64,000 nucleotides of DNA from Streptomyces paludis (GTDB lineage: Bacteria > Actinomycetota > Actinomycetes > Streptomycetales > Streptomycetaceae), in NCBI RefSeq assembly GCF_003344965.1, contig NZ_CP031194.1, positions 4,216,001 through 4,280,000 of the forward strand, in the 5' to 3' direction. The notes beneath the pieces are model-generated. The model did no database searches. It saw only the letters and a program-made list of their open reading frames with translations, and was not told the DNA's origin. How positions within the stretch are numbered: position 1 is the first letter of the stretch; every line of letters starts with the position of its first letter. A program made the translations under genes and the position numbers. Positions 39,295 through 48,046 of this stretch are shown piece by piece.

Positions 39295-40355
39295 AGATCG
39301 GATACAGCTTCTGGGGCTTCCTCGGTAACGGGGTCACCGACACCCCCGACGGAGGGCGCAGCCACCGCCGCCCGCTGATCGACGCGCTCCTCGATCGCGG
39401 CCACGACATCGTCTTCCTCCAGGCCGACCGAGACCGCTTCGAAGCCGGCGACGACCTTGGGGGTAGGCACACCTTCGACTCCGGCATCCCGGAGATCGAC
39501 GTGCTGTTCCTCGAATGGCGCTGGCCGATCGAAGGACGTAACACCACCGAGTGCGATGCCGAAGGTCACACCTGTGACCTGCACCGCCAGGCCGAACTCA
39601 TCAGGCGCTACACCGCGCAGCGCCGCACCCCGACGGTGATCTGGGACAAGGACCGGCAGCTCCGTACGGACAGCCTCTGGCGCCGGACTCCCCATGTCAC
39701 CGTCTGCGAAGCCGCGCTCGCCCCGACACGTGGGGCCCACAGCCTGCTGTTCCCGGTGGCCGGCTCACTGATCGACGGAGCCGATCCGGACGCGCTGGCC
39801 GCACAGCCGCGCGAGATACCGCTCGGGTACGTCGGCAATCAGTACGACCGGGACAGCGAGTTCGACCGCTTCTTCGCCCCGGCAGCCACCCGCTTCGACC
39901 ACCGAGTAGCGGGCAAGTGGACGAACACCGGCCGCTGGCCACACGTCACCTTCGTCGGCCGTATTCCCTTCGCTGACGTGTCCCGCTTCTACGGCTCCAC
40001 TCTGGCGACGGTCCTGCTCCTGCCCGATCGATACGCCTCGGCCGGCCAGATGACCCAGCGGCTTTTCGAAGCGGTGCTGGCCGGGTGCCTTCCGCTGGCA
40101 CCGGCCGACATCCGGCACGTCGAGAGATTCGTGCCGGAGACGCTGGTGGTCGGGACCGGGAGCGAGGTCATCCGGCGGATCGCCTATCTCCAGTCCATCG
40201 CCGGTACCCGGAAGCACGCCGAACTGATCGCCCAGTGCATCGGCCGTCTGGAGCTCTTCCGCCTCAGCCAACAGATCGACGCCCTCGAAGCGGTGCTGAG
40301 GTCCGTCACCACCACCGTCACTGCCGTCTCCACAGCGAAGCAGGGAGTTGTCTGA
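39291..40355 (+). CDS. CgeB-like glycosyltransferase
   Basis: A 354-residue protein starting with GTG on the carbamoyltransferase stop (GTGA). Near the N-terminus is GRSHRRPLIDALLDRGHDIVFLQ. A donor-domain segment reads GQMTQRLFEAVLAGCLPLAP (about residue 250), the pattern of CgeB/GT4-like enzymes. The segment VIWDKDRQLR and LGYVGNQYDRD are also typical. It probably glycosylates the product of the operon or builds a surface sugar. The operon ends here. A 96-base gap precedes the kinase gene. Confidence 0.7.
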   Translation: MKIGYSFWGFLGNGVTDTPDGGRSHRRPLIDALLDRGHDIVFLQADRDRFEAGDDLGGRHTFDSGIPEIDVLFLEWRWPIEGRNTTECDAEGHTCDLHRQAELIRRYTAQRRTPTVIWDKDRQLRTDSLWRRTPHVTVCEAALAPTRGAHSLLFPVAGSLIDGADPDALAAQPREIPLGYVGNQYDRDSEFDRFFAPAATRFDHRVAGKWTNTGRWPHVTFVGRIPFADVSRFYGSTLATVLLLPDRYASAGQMTQRLFEAVLAGCLPLAPADIRHVERFVPETLVVGTGSEVIRRIAYLQSIAGTRKHAELIAQCIGRLELFRLSQQIDALEAVLRSVTTTVTAVSTAKQGVV

Positions 40356-40451
40356 TGCACGGCACTCGTCGCGCCGTCCTGCTCGCTTCATCCGTACGCG
40401 TACCGGTCGCCGAGTCGGCCGTACACCTCCACACCTCTAGGGTTGAGCGCT

Positions 40452-40964
40452 ATGAAGAAGGTCGCCATCGTCGGCTGCGGAGGCAGCGGCAAATCCCACC
40501 TGGCCCGCGAACTGGGCAAGATTCTGGACGCCCCGGTGACGCACCTGGACGCCGCGTTCTACGACGACGAGTGGAACGCGCTGCCCATGGAGGAGTTCGC
40601 CGAGGTACAGCGGGGCCTCATTTCGCGGCCGAAGTGGGTCATCGACGGCAACTACAACTCCACACTCCAGATCCGGCTCGAAGCCTGCGACACCGTGGTG
40701 CTGATGGACGTCTCGACTCCGGCCGCGCTGTGGGGAGTCCTCTCCCGACAGATTCGGCACGGTGCCGGGCACAAGGGCAACGGGGTCCACAACCGCATTC
40801 ACTGGGGCGTGATCAAGTACGTGGCCACGTACCGGCGGGCGATGCGACCGCGTGTCCTGGCCAAGATCGAGGAATTCGCCGCAGGCCACGCGGACGTGGT
40901 GCTGCTCACCAGCCGACGGCACACGCGCCGTTGGCTCCAGCGAGTCGCCGCTCAGCGCAGCTGA
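40452..40964 (+). CDS. P-loop adenylate-kinase-like (FlaR/topology-modulation) protein
   Basis: A 170-residue P-loop protein with Walker A GCGGSGKSH (about residues 8-16). It has THLDAAFYDDEWNALP and WVIDGNYNSTLQIRLEACDTVVLMDV, which match the small nucleoside/nucleotide kinase-like FlaR family. Family members are annotated as DNA topology modulation proteins, but the biochemistry is unproven. A nucleotide kinase acting on a modified CMP would suit the preceding operon. ATG 40452 is preceded by a CTCTAGGGTTGAGCG region that may be its own promoter. Confidence 0.7.
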   Translation: MKKVAIVGCGGSGKSHLARELGKILDAPVTHLDAAFYDDEWNALPMEEFAEVQRGLISRPKWVIDGNYNSTLQIRLEACDTVVLMDVSTPAALWGVLSRQIRHGAGHKGNGVHNRIHWGVIKYVATYRRAMRPRVLAKIEEFAAGHADVVLLTSRRHTRRWLQRVAAQRS

Positions 40965-41073
40965 CGACCGGGCCACGTCCTGAGCGGGGGTGCGGCAAGT
41001 GAATGCCAACCCCTTCCTGGACCCGGACCGGCAGGCAGAGCTGTACGGGCGCGCATCCCGGCTGGCCCAACGC

Positions 41074-41932
41074 TCAGGCGCTCTTGGGCACGCAGCCCAG
41101 GATCCCGCCCTCCAGCAGCACGCCTTCGATGGCATAACCGGCACCCCTGGCCACGCGGACGCGAAAAGTGCAGGTCAGGACGCATTCGCCGAGGGCTCCC
41201 CGAACCTTCCCCGAAGTCTCGGGGAGGGCTCGGCGCCTGGATCTAGGATCCTCGACCTCGCCCCACGCCGTGAGCGCGTCGTCCACCTCCGCGTACAGGT
41301 CCCGCAGGCACTTCGGTACGAGGCTGGCATCCGCCGGCGAAGGAGCCACCGGGGCCGCCGCCGCGACGTCGACCGCCGCCTCCCGCTCCCGATTTCGCCG
41401 GGACGAAGCGGCGGTCGGGAAGCCGGGCGAGGAGTCGACGAGCAGCAAGCTCAGCAGGCCGCCCTCGAAGATCCGGTAGCGCACCAGGTCGATCCGCTCG
41501 GGCAGCCGCTGCACGGCCACACGGTCGTGATGGGAGAAGCCAGCCGCAATACAGACCATCCGAGGTCGACGCCAGTCGATCGACCCGGCAGCCCTCCGCG
41601 CCCAGCACCTTCCGCACGAGCGCCTCGAACTCGTGGTGCGCCGACTCCAGCCAGGACAGGTAGGAGACGGCCTGGGACAGCGCCCCGCTGGCGGAGCTTT
41701 TTTTAAACTCGATCACCACGGGGGTGTTGTTCTCGTCGAGCCCGAGCGTGTCGATCCGACCTCGGTGCCACGGCCCGGTCGGGTACTCCGAAGCCAGGAA
41801 GCGGATGCCGAGCATCGACTCCGTTCCAGCCTCGACGCGACGCTGCAGTTCCACCTCCAGCGCCACCGTCGAGCCTTGAAGCTCGACATCAAGGCCCTCG
41901 GCATCCTGCCGGAACAGCATCAAGTCAGCCAT
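41074..41932 (-). pseudogene. PD-(D/E)XK nuclease-like protein with an apparent frameshift
   Basis: The N-terminal part starts at ATG 41932 (GGGAGGGGG ribosome site) and contains GRIDTLGLDENNTPVVIEFKKS, an Asp-x(n)-Glu-x-Lys nuclease signature (about residues 60-80). It then reads EALVRKVLGAEGCRV and loses sense. The second frame continues SIDWRRPRMVCIAAGFSHHDRVAV and LVRYRIFEGGLLSLLLVD to a stop at 41074. Removing one G from the CCC run at 41584-41586 would join them as GCRSIDWRRP. The fold resembles proteins with a DUF5655-like C-terminus, but I am not certain of the name. It lies between the operon and the defence island. Confidence 0.6.
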
Positions 41933-42378
41933 CAGCGTCCCCCTCCCGCGATCAGTACAGGAGGATCAATCGATACCGGTACTGCACTATTCCGGCCGGA
42001 AGAATGCTGGAGATTGTACAGACGCAAGGACGACGGAGCGGTCAGGCGGCCACGCACCGTTCAGGGGACGGCCCGCCGGTGTCAGGGTTGATCCGAGCCG
42101 GGGCAGAATTTCCTCCCACAGGGACACCTGAATACAGGGCATCAGCGTGTATCCACTTCGGTGATCTTGTCAGTGCATATCCGTATGATTGGTCATCTCT
42201 GGGAGTGGCCAGGGGACTGCTTTCGCCTGCAGGAGTGAGGGGGGACGTAATATCCTTGCTGCGCCTGTGGCGTCCCGAGCGGTTCTTGATCTCCGAGGTA
42301 GACGCCGGATTCTTGATCTTGCCAGAGGATGTGTGATCTCCTGGTGCTCGTTCTTCTCGTCCAATGGAGGTTCGCACT
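41933..42378. other. Intergenic region at the left edge of the defence island
   Basis: 446 bases between the divergent nuclease-like pseudogene and the methyltransferase gene. It is noticeably lower in GC than the surrounding sequence (for example 42170-42260). A TAATAT at 42248 could be a -10 element. A 110-residue open frame (42004-42336) has no ribosome site or motif and was not accepted. No attachment-site repeat was found here. Confidence 0.4.
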
Positions 42379-44361
42379 GTGCGCAGGCAGCACTACGGGG
42401 TGCCCCTAGAGCGGAGCGACAGCCTTGAGCTCAAGCGTCACAGGAACAGCTGCAAGCCCGAGAACTTCAGCAAGTGGCTCGGTGGCTTCGGCGTCGGAAA
42501 GCGCTTGGCCGTCGACCTTTTCTCCGGAGCGGGCGGACTGAGTCTCGGACTGGAACGGGCGGGCTGGACGGTGGCGGCCGCGGTCGACTTCGACGAGCGG
42601 GCTCTTCGGACGCACGCCGCGAACTTCCCGGGTATGAGTCTTCAGATGGACCTGGGCAAACCCGATGAGCGGGATAGGCTCGTGGACATGCTGGCACCGG
42701 CCAAGATCGACCTGGTGGCCGGTGGTCCTCCCTGCCAGCCGTTCAGCAGGGCAGGCCGGAGCAAGATCCGCAGTCTCGTGGAACATCACGGGCGCGATCC
42801 TCACGATCGCCGCAAGGAACTGTGGAGCGCCTACCTCGATGTCGTGAAGCGTCTCCGGCCGCGCGCGGTCCTCATGGAGAACGTGCCGGACATGGGGCTT
42901 GGCGACGACTTCTTCGTGGTACGCACCATTGAAGAGCAGCTGGAGGAGCTCGGGTACGCGACGCAGGTGCGTCTTGTCGACGCATGGCGTTACGGCGTTC
43001 CGCAGCACAGGAAGCGTCTGATCCTGCTGGCGAGGAACGACGTGGAGCACTTCGGCTGGCGGGAGGAGCTGGAGCACGATCAGCGGACCACGCTGCGGGA
43101 CGCTATCGGTGACCTGCCGGTTCTGCCCGTCACGCCCACGGAACGCATCGGACAGCGCGAACTGCCGTACGACAAGCCGGACAAGCTCTCCAGGTTCGCG
43201 CTTGACATGCGCAAGTGGGCGCCCAAGGAACGGGTCTGGGACCATATGACCCGACGGGTCCGGGTGGACGATGCGGAGATCTTCTCCAGTATGGACTCCA
43301 AGACCCTGTACTCGCAGATCTCCCCGGAACTGCAGCGCTACAAGGCTGACCACTTCACGGACAAGTACAAGAAGCTCGACTGGTCGGATCTCAGCAGGTC
43401 GATCACCGCCCACATCGCCAAGGACGGCTACTGGTACATCCATCCGGACCAGGAGCAGCCGCGCACCCTCACCGTGCGGGAGGCGGCGCGGGTGCAGACC
43501 TTCCCGGACAGGTTCCGCTTCGCCGGAACGCGCAGTGACGCCTTTCGCCAGATCGGCAACGCGGTGCCGCCCCTCCTGGGTGAGGCTGCGGCCGAAGCAT
43601 TGCTGCCCGTAAGCGACGTGCAGCCGGCCGAAGGCGGAGTTCAGCCGCACTGGCGGAGGGTGCGAAGGGACCTGACCGCCTGGGCCGAAGGGCGGCGTGA
43701 GTCGGAGGACTGGTACCAGCTTCCGGGCGAACATATGTCCGGGTTGCAGGCTGCTGTGGTGGCCATACTGTCCGGGACCAGGATGCAACCCGCCCAGCTG
43801 GCGGCGGTGGTCGAGGTCGTGCGCGGACGAACGTCACTCAGTAAGGCCGCCCTCGAGGCACTCATCGCGGCGGCGCCCTCCGAGGCCGCGAAGGCGCGAG
43901 TCGACCGGCTCGCTGTGATGGTCGGCAAGAAGAGTGCTTGGGGCGAAGAGGAAGGGGTACGCGAGTACCTGAAACTGAAGCCGGCTGAGGCCACGGTCTA
44001 CCGGTTGCTGGTCGGTGAGGACCTTCTGTGGGTGGGGCAGGGGGCGTTGCGTGTCGCCGCCCGTCTGCACGGCAGCGATTCGGACCGCACGAACAGGCTC
44101 AGCGACGGTCGAGTGGACTTGGTGAAGCTCGTCGGAGCCGGCAAGGACGCGCCTCTGCGTATGGCGGCGCTCCGGCTCATCGGAAGCAGCTCCTGCCGGG
44201 CCAAGGAGCCGCTCTGCGAGGTGTGTCCTCTGAGTAAGTACTGCGTTGGCAGGGAGAGGTTCTCGGGTGACCTGTTCACGGACGCGTTGACCGGAACCCA
44301 CGGACGGGAGACGGTGCCGACTCAGGCTCGCGAGCCTGGTCGCACTGCCGGGCGACGCTGA
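42379..44361 (+). CDS. C5-cytosine DNA methyltransferase fused to an EndoIII-like [4Fe-4S] domain
   Basis: A 660-residue protein (GTG 42379, GGAGG 8 bases upstream). The methyltransferase has motif I DLFSGAGGLSLGLE, catalytic motif IV GGPPCQPFS (Cys about 119), motif VI MENVPD, motif VIII QHRKRLILLARND, LTVREAARVQTFPD and motif X QIGNAVPP (to about residue 400). The C-terminal 230 residues are helical and end in C606-x6-C613-x2-C616-x5-C622, the exact iron-sulfur spacing of endonuclease III. ALRLIGSSSCRAKEP matches the preceding EndoIII strand. The expected catalytic Lys and Asp (VDTHV in EndoIII) appear as non-catalytic LKPAEA and VGQGALRV. It is likely the self-marking enzyme of the island. 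Confidence 0.85.
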   Translation: MRRQHYGVPLERSDSLELKRHRNSCKPENFSKWLGGFGVGKRLAVDLFSGAGGLSLGLERAGWTVAAAVDFDERALRTHAANFPGMSLQMDLGKPDERDRLVDMLAPAKIDLVAGGPPCQPFSRAGRSKIRSLVEHHGRDPHDRRKELWSAYLDVVKRLRPRAVLMENVPDMGLGDDFFVVRTIEEQLEELGYATQVRLVDAWRYGVPQHRKRLILLARNDVEHFGWREELEHDQRTTLRDAIGDLPVLPVTPTERIGQRELPYDKPDKLSRFALDMRKWAPKERVWDHMTRRVRVDDAEIFSSMDSKTLYSQISPELQRYKADHFTDKYKKLDWSDLSRSITAHIAKDGYWYIHPDQEQPRTLTVREAARVQTFPDRFRFAGTRSDAFRQIGNAVPPLLGEAAAEALLPVSDVQPAEGGVQPHWRRVRRDLTAWAEGRRESEDWYQLPGEHMSGLQAAVVAILSGTRMQPAQLAAVVEVVRGRTSLSKAALEALIAAAPSEAAKARVDRLAVMVGKKSAWGEEEGVREYLKLKPAEATVYRLLVGEDLLWVGQGALRVAARLHGSDSDRTNRLSDGRVDLVKLVGAGKDAPLRMAALRLIGSSSCRAKEPLCEVCPLSKYCVGRERFSGDLFTDALTGTHGRETVPTQAREPGRTAGRR

Positions 44362-44770
44362 GCGCAGCGCGCTCGACGTCCGCCCGGATCTCGCACTCCC
44401 AGACGCGGACGACGGTCCAGCCGACGGCCTCGGCTGCTGAGGTGTTCCGGCGGTCGCGCTCCTTGTTGGTCTCGATCTTCGCTTCCCACAGGGAGGCGTT
44501 CGGGCCGCGGAACGTATTCGGGCCGTGCACAGGACATCCGTGCCAGAAGCATCCGTCTACGAACACCGCCACGTTGTACCTGGGCAGGACGAAGTCCGCC
44601 GTGCAACGGGCAGCCACCTTGCGCTGTAGACGGAACCGGAGGCCGAGCCGGTGTACGGGTCGTCGGAGGGCCACCTCCGGTTTCGTGTCGCGGGCGCGCC
44701 GACCGCGCAGATGGCCGCTCAGCTCCGTGCTGACCCACTCCGTGCCTGTGGTGTCCTCACGTGCTGTCAT
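44276..44770 (-). CDS. vsr: Very short patch repair endonuclease Vsr
   Basis: A 164-residue nuclease. RARDTKPEVALRRPVHRLGLRFRL, ADFVLPRYNVAVFVDGCFWHGCPVHG and the C-terminal VGWTVVRVWECEI are the Vsr signature (catalytic Asp in the FVDG loop). Vsr nicks at T:G mismatches left by deamination of 5-methylcytosine, so it protects genomes that carry a C5 methyltransferase. Its 3' end overlaps the convergent methyltransferase gene by 86 bases. ATG 44770 is used; the ribosome site is weak. The AbrB-like gene lies divergently upstream. Confidence 0.88.
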   Translation of the reverse strand: MTAREDTTGTEWVSTELSGHLRGRRARDTKPEVALRRPVHRLGLRFRLQRKVAARCTADFVLPRYNVAVFVDGCFWHGCPVHGPNTFRGPNASLWEAKIETNKERDRRNTSAAEAVGWTVVRVWECEIRADVERAALSVARQCDQAREPESAPSPVRGFRSTRP

Positions 44771-44824
44771 CCTCAGCCCCAGCCTGTCGTCGGCCCACGA
44801 GCGTGAGGGTGCCACACTCGTCTC

Positions 44825-45013
44825 ATGCTTCGTGAACCTGCGGAACTCCGTGTCGACGATCACGGCTGGGTCGAACTCCCCGTTGGCCTGCTCGCGGAGG
44901 CGGGCATCATACCCGGGACGGACCTCTTGGCCTTCAGCGACGGTGACGGGCGGATCGTGCTCCGTCGCGCCGAGGACGCCATGAGGGATCTGCTCGAGCG
45001 CGGAGAGCTCTGA
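44825..45013 (+). CDS. SpoVT-AbrB-like small DNA-binding protein
   Basis: A 62-residue protein: REPAELRVDDHGWVELPVGLLAEAGIIPGTDLLAF (given by its ends) is the swapped-hairpin AbrB/MazE fold, and IVLRRAEDAMRDLLERGEL follows. These small proteins are dimeric DNA-binding regulators or antitoxins. It sits in the 260-base space between vsr (divergent) and the end of the AIPR gene (convergent). It may control the divergent vsr promoter or the island as a whole. No toxin partner of typical type II size is adjacent. Confidence 0.7.
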   Translation: MLREPAELRVDDHGWVELPVGLLAEAGIIPGTDLLAFSDGDGRIVLRRAEDAMRDLLERGEL

Positions 45014-45033
45014 GGGCTGACGAGGATCCGGAC

Positions 45034-47043
45034 CTACCGACCGGGGACGAACCCGAGGGACAGCGCCTCGTTGCGCGCGTGCAGGGCCTGTATCGCCTGT
45101 GGCTCGGGGATCTCCTGGTCGAGCTCGATTCGCCTGCCGACGTACTGCGCCAGCTGGCGCTGCGAGGGATCCAGGTTGTGCGTCTCCTTCGCCCATCGCT
45201 TGACGGCGTACCACTCGTCCGCCGGGATCGACGCCACCTCGTCGCGCGCCCGCTGGCCGCCTTCCGCACCCCCTGCGATGGCCTCCTCGTCCAGCGGGTG
45301 ATCGAGGAGTTCCGCCTCCAGGCCACCAGGCACGGACCAGGACACGCGGGAGACGGCGTCCCAGCAGACGGCTTTCTTCGCCCACTCACCCACGTGGTTG
45401 CCCTCGCGCGGCCTGGTCACCGCCCGCATCACCCTGGGACAGAGATCGTCGATCGCCGCCTCGACGGCAGCGGAGACCTGCTGCTCTCGCCAGATCCTGT
45501 CGAGGTCGATGCGCTGCTCCGTCGCAAGCGACAGGCGAGCCATGGTGTACGTCGTGATCATGCTCTTGTAACTGCCTGCCTCGTGGTTCGCCGCGATGCG
45601 ATCGACCGCCTTGAAGAGGATGGCCATGGCGATCACGCGTTGGCAGTACTGGACGTCGACACGTGGGTGCGCCTCGCCGATGCGGTCCATGAACACGGCG
45701 AAGTTCTTCTGTGCACCACGGCTGACCTGGAACGGAAGGTGGTTCCAGGAGTTGGCGTACTTCGCGAGGTCCGCCTTGGTGAACTTCTGCTTCGTCGGGT
45801 TGAGCTTCTTGAACGTGCGCTGTTTCGCGGGCGTCCGGGCCTTGGCCACCTCGTCTGTGTACTGGCCGCGCGCCCGTTCGTAGAACCAGTGGGTCTCCTG
45901 ACCACTGCCGTCCGTCGCCGGCGCCCACAGGGAGCGGGTGATGCGCTGTACGGCCACGTGGTACTCGTGGTTCGAGCTGAAGTCGACCAACGTCACGCGG
46001 TTCTGGGTGTTGGAGTACTCGGAGATCATCGGGACGATCTCCGAGAGCCGCTCCGGGGAGACCTCCGTCAGCTTCATCTGCACGGCCACGTGTGACAGGT
46101 CCGCCTTGTCGCGGCTGGAGGCGTAGTGCAGAGAGGCTGTCGTCTGACCGCCGTTCACGACTTGGAGCCCGTGCACGCGGGAGATTCCCGTGGGCCTGCC
46201 TTCCGGGTCGTGGGCGAAGTCGACCTGCGAAGCGGTCGCCGTGATGCCGTTGTTGTACGCCAGGAACCTGCCGGGGGAGTTCAGCAGGGTCTCCCGGATG
46301 CCACGGTTGACCGACCCGCGGGCCTGCAGGAAGGAGCGGACGTTCAGCTCGAGGAGCCTCGTCCCGTACTCCCCGTAGAGTTCTGCGAGCCTCTGCCCGG
46401 GGATCACGGTCATGGTCACCGAGTGGTCGGGCTCACTGCTGGGCGCCGCGACGCAGGGCAGCGGAGGGTCGAACGAGACGACGATGGGTTCGCTGATGCT
46501 GCCGGAGGTAGCGTGGCGGTGCAGCCGTGCCAGGTCCCACACCTCGTGGGTCACGGTAAGGCCGTCGAAGTCGGTGGGCGGGACTGCGGTGCTGGTGCCG
46601 ACGCGGTTGCTCAGGAGGAAGAGCCGTATCCTGCGCACTTCGGTGAGCGCCTTCTCCACCGCCGCGCACATGTCGTAGACGTCGAAGGACTCGTCGATGT
46701 GCCGGCGCAAGCCGTCCTGGCACCGACGGGCGAAGGTGAGCAGTCGTTTGAAGGCGGTCTCGGTCTGCCCCTTCGTGAGCTTGGATGCCAGCGGCTCCAA
46801 GTGGAAGTCCGTGACGAAGAGGTCGAGGCACTCTCCGGAGTCCCCGATGGCGTAGCCGTGAACCAGGTGACCGTGTGCACCGTGAAACGCCGTGAACGTG
46901 TTGGACGCGATGCCAGCCTGCTCCAGGTCCTCGAACACACGCCGCGTGAACGTCTCCGGAGTGGTGGTTCTCTCGGCGTCGGCTGTCGCCTGGACGTCAG
47001 CGACGAGGTCACGGGCGTACTGGGACAGGTCGAGCTCAGGCAT
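45034..47043 (-). CDS. AIPR family protein (abortive phage infection / Mza component)
   Basis: A 669-residue protein. The AIPR signature region includes GIRETLLNSPGRFLAYNNGITATA and VHGLQVVNGGQTTASLHYA (about residues 255-310). VNGGQTT is the hallmark of the family. The biochemical activity is not established. AIPR proteins occur in the Mza defence set with MutL, Z1 and DUF4420 proteins, exactly as here. It overlaps the DUF4420-like gene by 8 bases and is the last gene of the minus-strand operon. The last 40 residues (YVGRRIELDQEIPEP) are charged. Confidence 0.85.
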   Translation of the reverse strand: MPELDLSQYARDLVADVQATADAERTTTPETFTRRVFEDLEQAGIASNTFTAFHGAHGHLVHGYAIGDSGECLDLFVTDFHLEPLASKLTKGQTETAFKRLLTFARRCQDGLRRHIDESFDVYDMCAAVEKALTEVRRIRLFLLSNRVGTSTAVPPTDFDGLTVTHEVWDLARLHRHATSGSISEPIVVSFDPPLPCVAAPSSEPDHSVTMTVIPGQRLAELYGEYGTRLLELNVRSFLQARGSVNRGIRETLLNSPGRFLAYNNGITATASQVDFAHDPEGRPTGISRVHGLQVVNGGQTTASLHYASSRDKADLSHVAVQMKLTEVSPERLSEIVPMISEYSNTQNRVTLVDFSSNHEYHVAVQRITRSLWAPATDGSGQETHWFYERARGQYTDEVAKARTPAKQRTFKKLNPTKQKFTKADLAKYANSWNHLPFQVSRGAQKNFAVFMDRIGEAHPRVDVQYCQRVIAMAILFKAVDRIAANHEAGSYKSMITTYTMARLSLATEQRIDLDRIWREQQVSAAVEAAIDDLCPRVMRAVTRPREGNHVGEWAKKAVCWDAVSRVSWSVPGGLEAELLDHPLDEEAIAGGAEGGQRARDEVASIPADEWYAVKRWAKETHNLDPSQRQLAQYVGRRIELDQEIPEPQAIQALHARNEALSLGFVPGR

Positions 47044-48046
47044 GGGTTCCCCCGATCAATGCGGTCACCTCGTCCGTCGTGGCGCGGTGCCGGTCCAACC
47101 CCGAGATGCTCAAGCTGTACGTGCAGTCGCCCACACCCTCGGGGAGATCTGACTCGACGATTCTCGGAAAACCCTCCCGTACGTGCCAGAAACGCAGGTC
47201 ACGGAGGGTGTACCGAGGCTCTTCGTACAGGTCCCGGTGCCCGGGAAGATACCCGGCTTGAACGAGTCGGCCGTCGAAGGAGGCGCGTACGAAGGGGCTG
47301 GTGAGCTGCTCGCGTATCCGGTCCACCAAGCGGTTCAGGCTCTCGCCCGAACCTCCTCGACGTTCGTCGAGCATGGTCAGGGACAACAGGAGCGCGGGCG
47401 TTCCCGTGTCGTCCAGCTGGCGTTCGCTGGCGATCCGGATGCCGCGGGGACGCTTGGCGGTGCTGGCCTTCGTCTCGACGGCGACTCCGGGTAGCTGGAA
47501 GTCCTGGTTGGCTCCGCTCGGCCCGGCCCAGGAGTCGACGGCCTCGGCTGGCCCGACGACCGGCAGGATGTGGTCGCGCAGCAGCAGGAGCTCGCCGACG
47601 AGCCCGCGACGAGCCTCGGGGCCCAGACCGTCTCTGCCCACGGCGCGCAGGAGGTCCTGCCACCGTTCGAACCGCTCCACGGCTGCGGTCAGAGCGGCTG
47701 CGGCTCCGGGGGCTTCCCTCACCGTGTCGGCGACGTCGGTGACGAGAGGGTTGAACACCTCACGGAGCTCGTCCGCGGTGAGCACCACCTGGAGCTCGTA
47801 CTCGAGACGCGACACCGCGCTGAGGTTCATCTCCAGGCCGGCCGCGCTGGGCAACCGGGTCACGGTCCGCACGATGTGGTCCGCTGAGCGGGCGTCGGTC
47901 CTGAGCACGAGCATGCGCCGCTGTGTCGGGTGGGAGACGGACAGGAAGACGTCCAACGGGGCGTCAGGATGCAGGCGGATGCGTGACCGGCCGGGGGCGC
48001 CCTGGGGTGCCTCCAGGCCGTGCCACTCGTCCTCGGTGACGGTCAT
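47036..48046 (-). CDS. PD-(D/E)XK motif protein (DUF4420-like, Mza component)
   Basis: A 336-residue protein. A Glu in GLVGELLLLRD (about residue 152) precedes the nuclease core QDFQLPGVAVETKAST, with Asp182 and Glu191-x-Lys193. This is the D-x(n)-ExK arrangement of restriction-type nucleases. Family members accompany Z1 and AIPR genes. It overlaps the Z1 gene by 4 bases (ATGA) and the AIPR gene by 8 bases, so the three are translationally coupled and probably stoichiometric. The likely job is DNA cleavage guided by the Z1 ATPase. Confidence 0.85.
   Translation of the reverse strand: MTVTEDEWHGLEAPQGAPGRSRIRLHPDAPLDVFLSVSHPTQRRMLVLRTDARSADHIVRTVTRLPSAAGLEMNLSAVSRLEYELQVVLTADELREVFNPLVTDVADTVREAPGAAAALTAAVERFERWQDLLRAVGRDGLGPEARRGLVGELLLLRDHILPVVGPAEAVDSWAGPSGANQDFQLPGVAVETKASTAKRPRGIRIASERQLDDTGTPALLLSLTMLDERRGGSGESLNRLVDRIREQLTSPFVRASFDGRLVQAGYLPGHRDLYEEPRYTLRDLRFWHVREGFPRIVESDLPEGVGDCTYSLSISGLDRHRATTDEVTALIGGTHA

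Noticed and set aside
42004..42336. 110-codon open frame upstream of the methyltransferase
   Set aside because: No ribosome site, no recognised motif and an unlikely composition.
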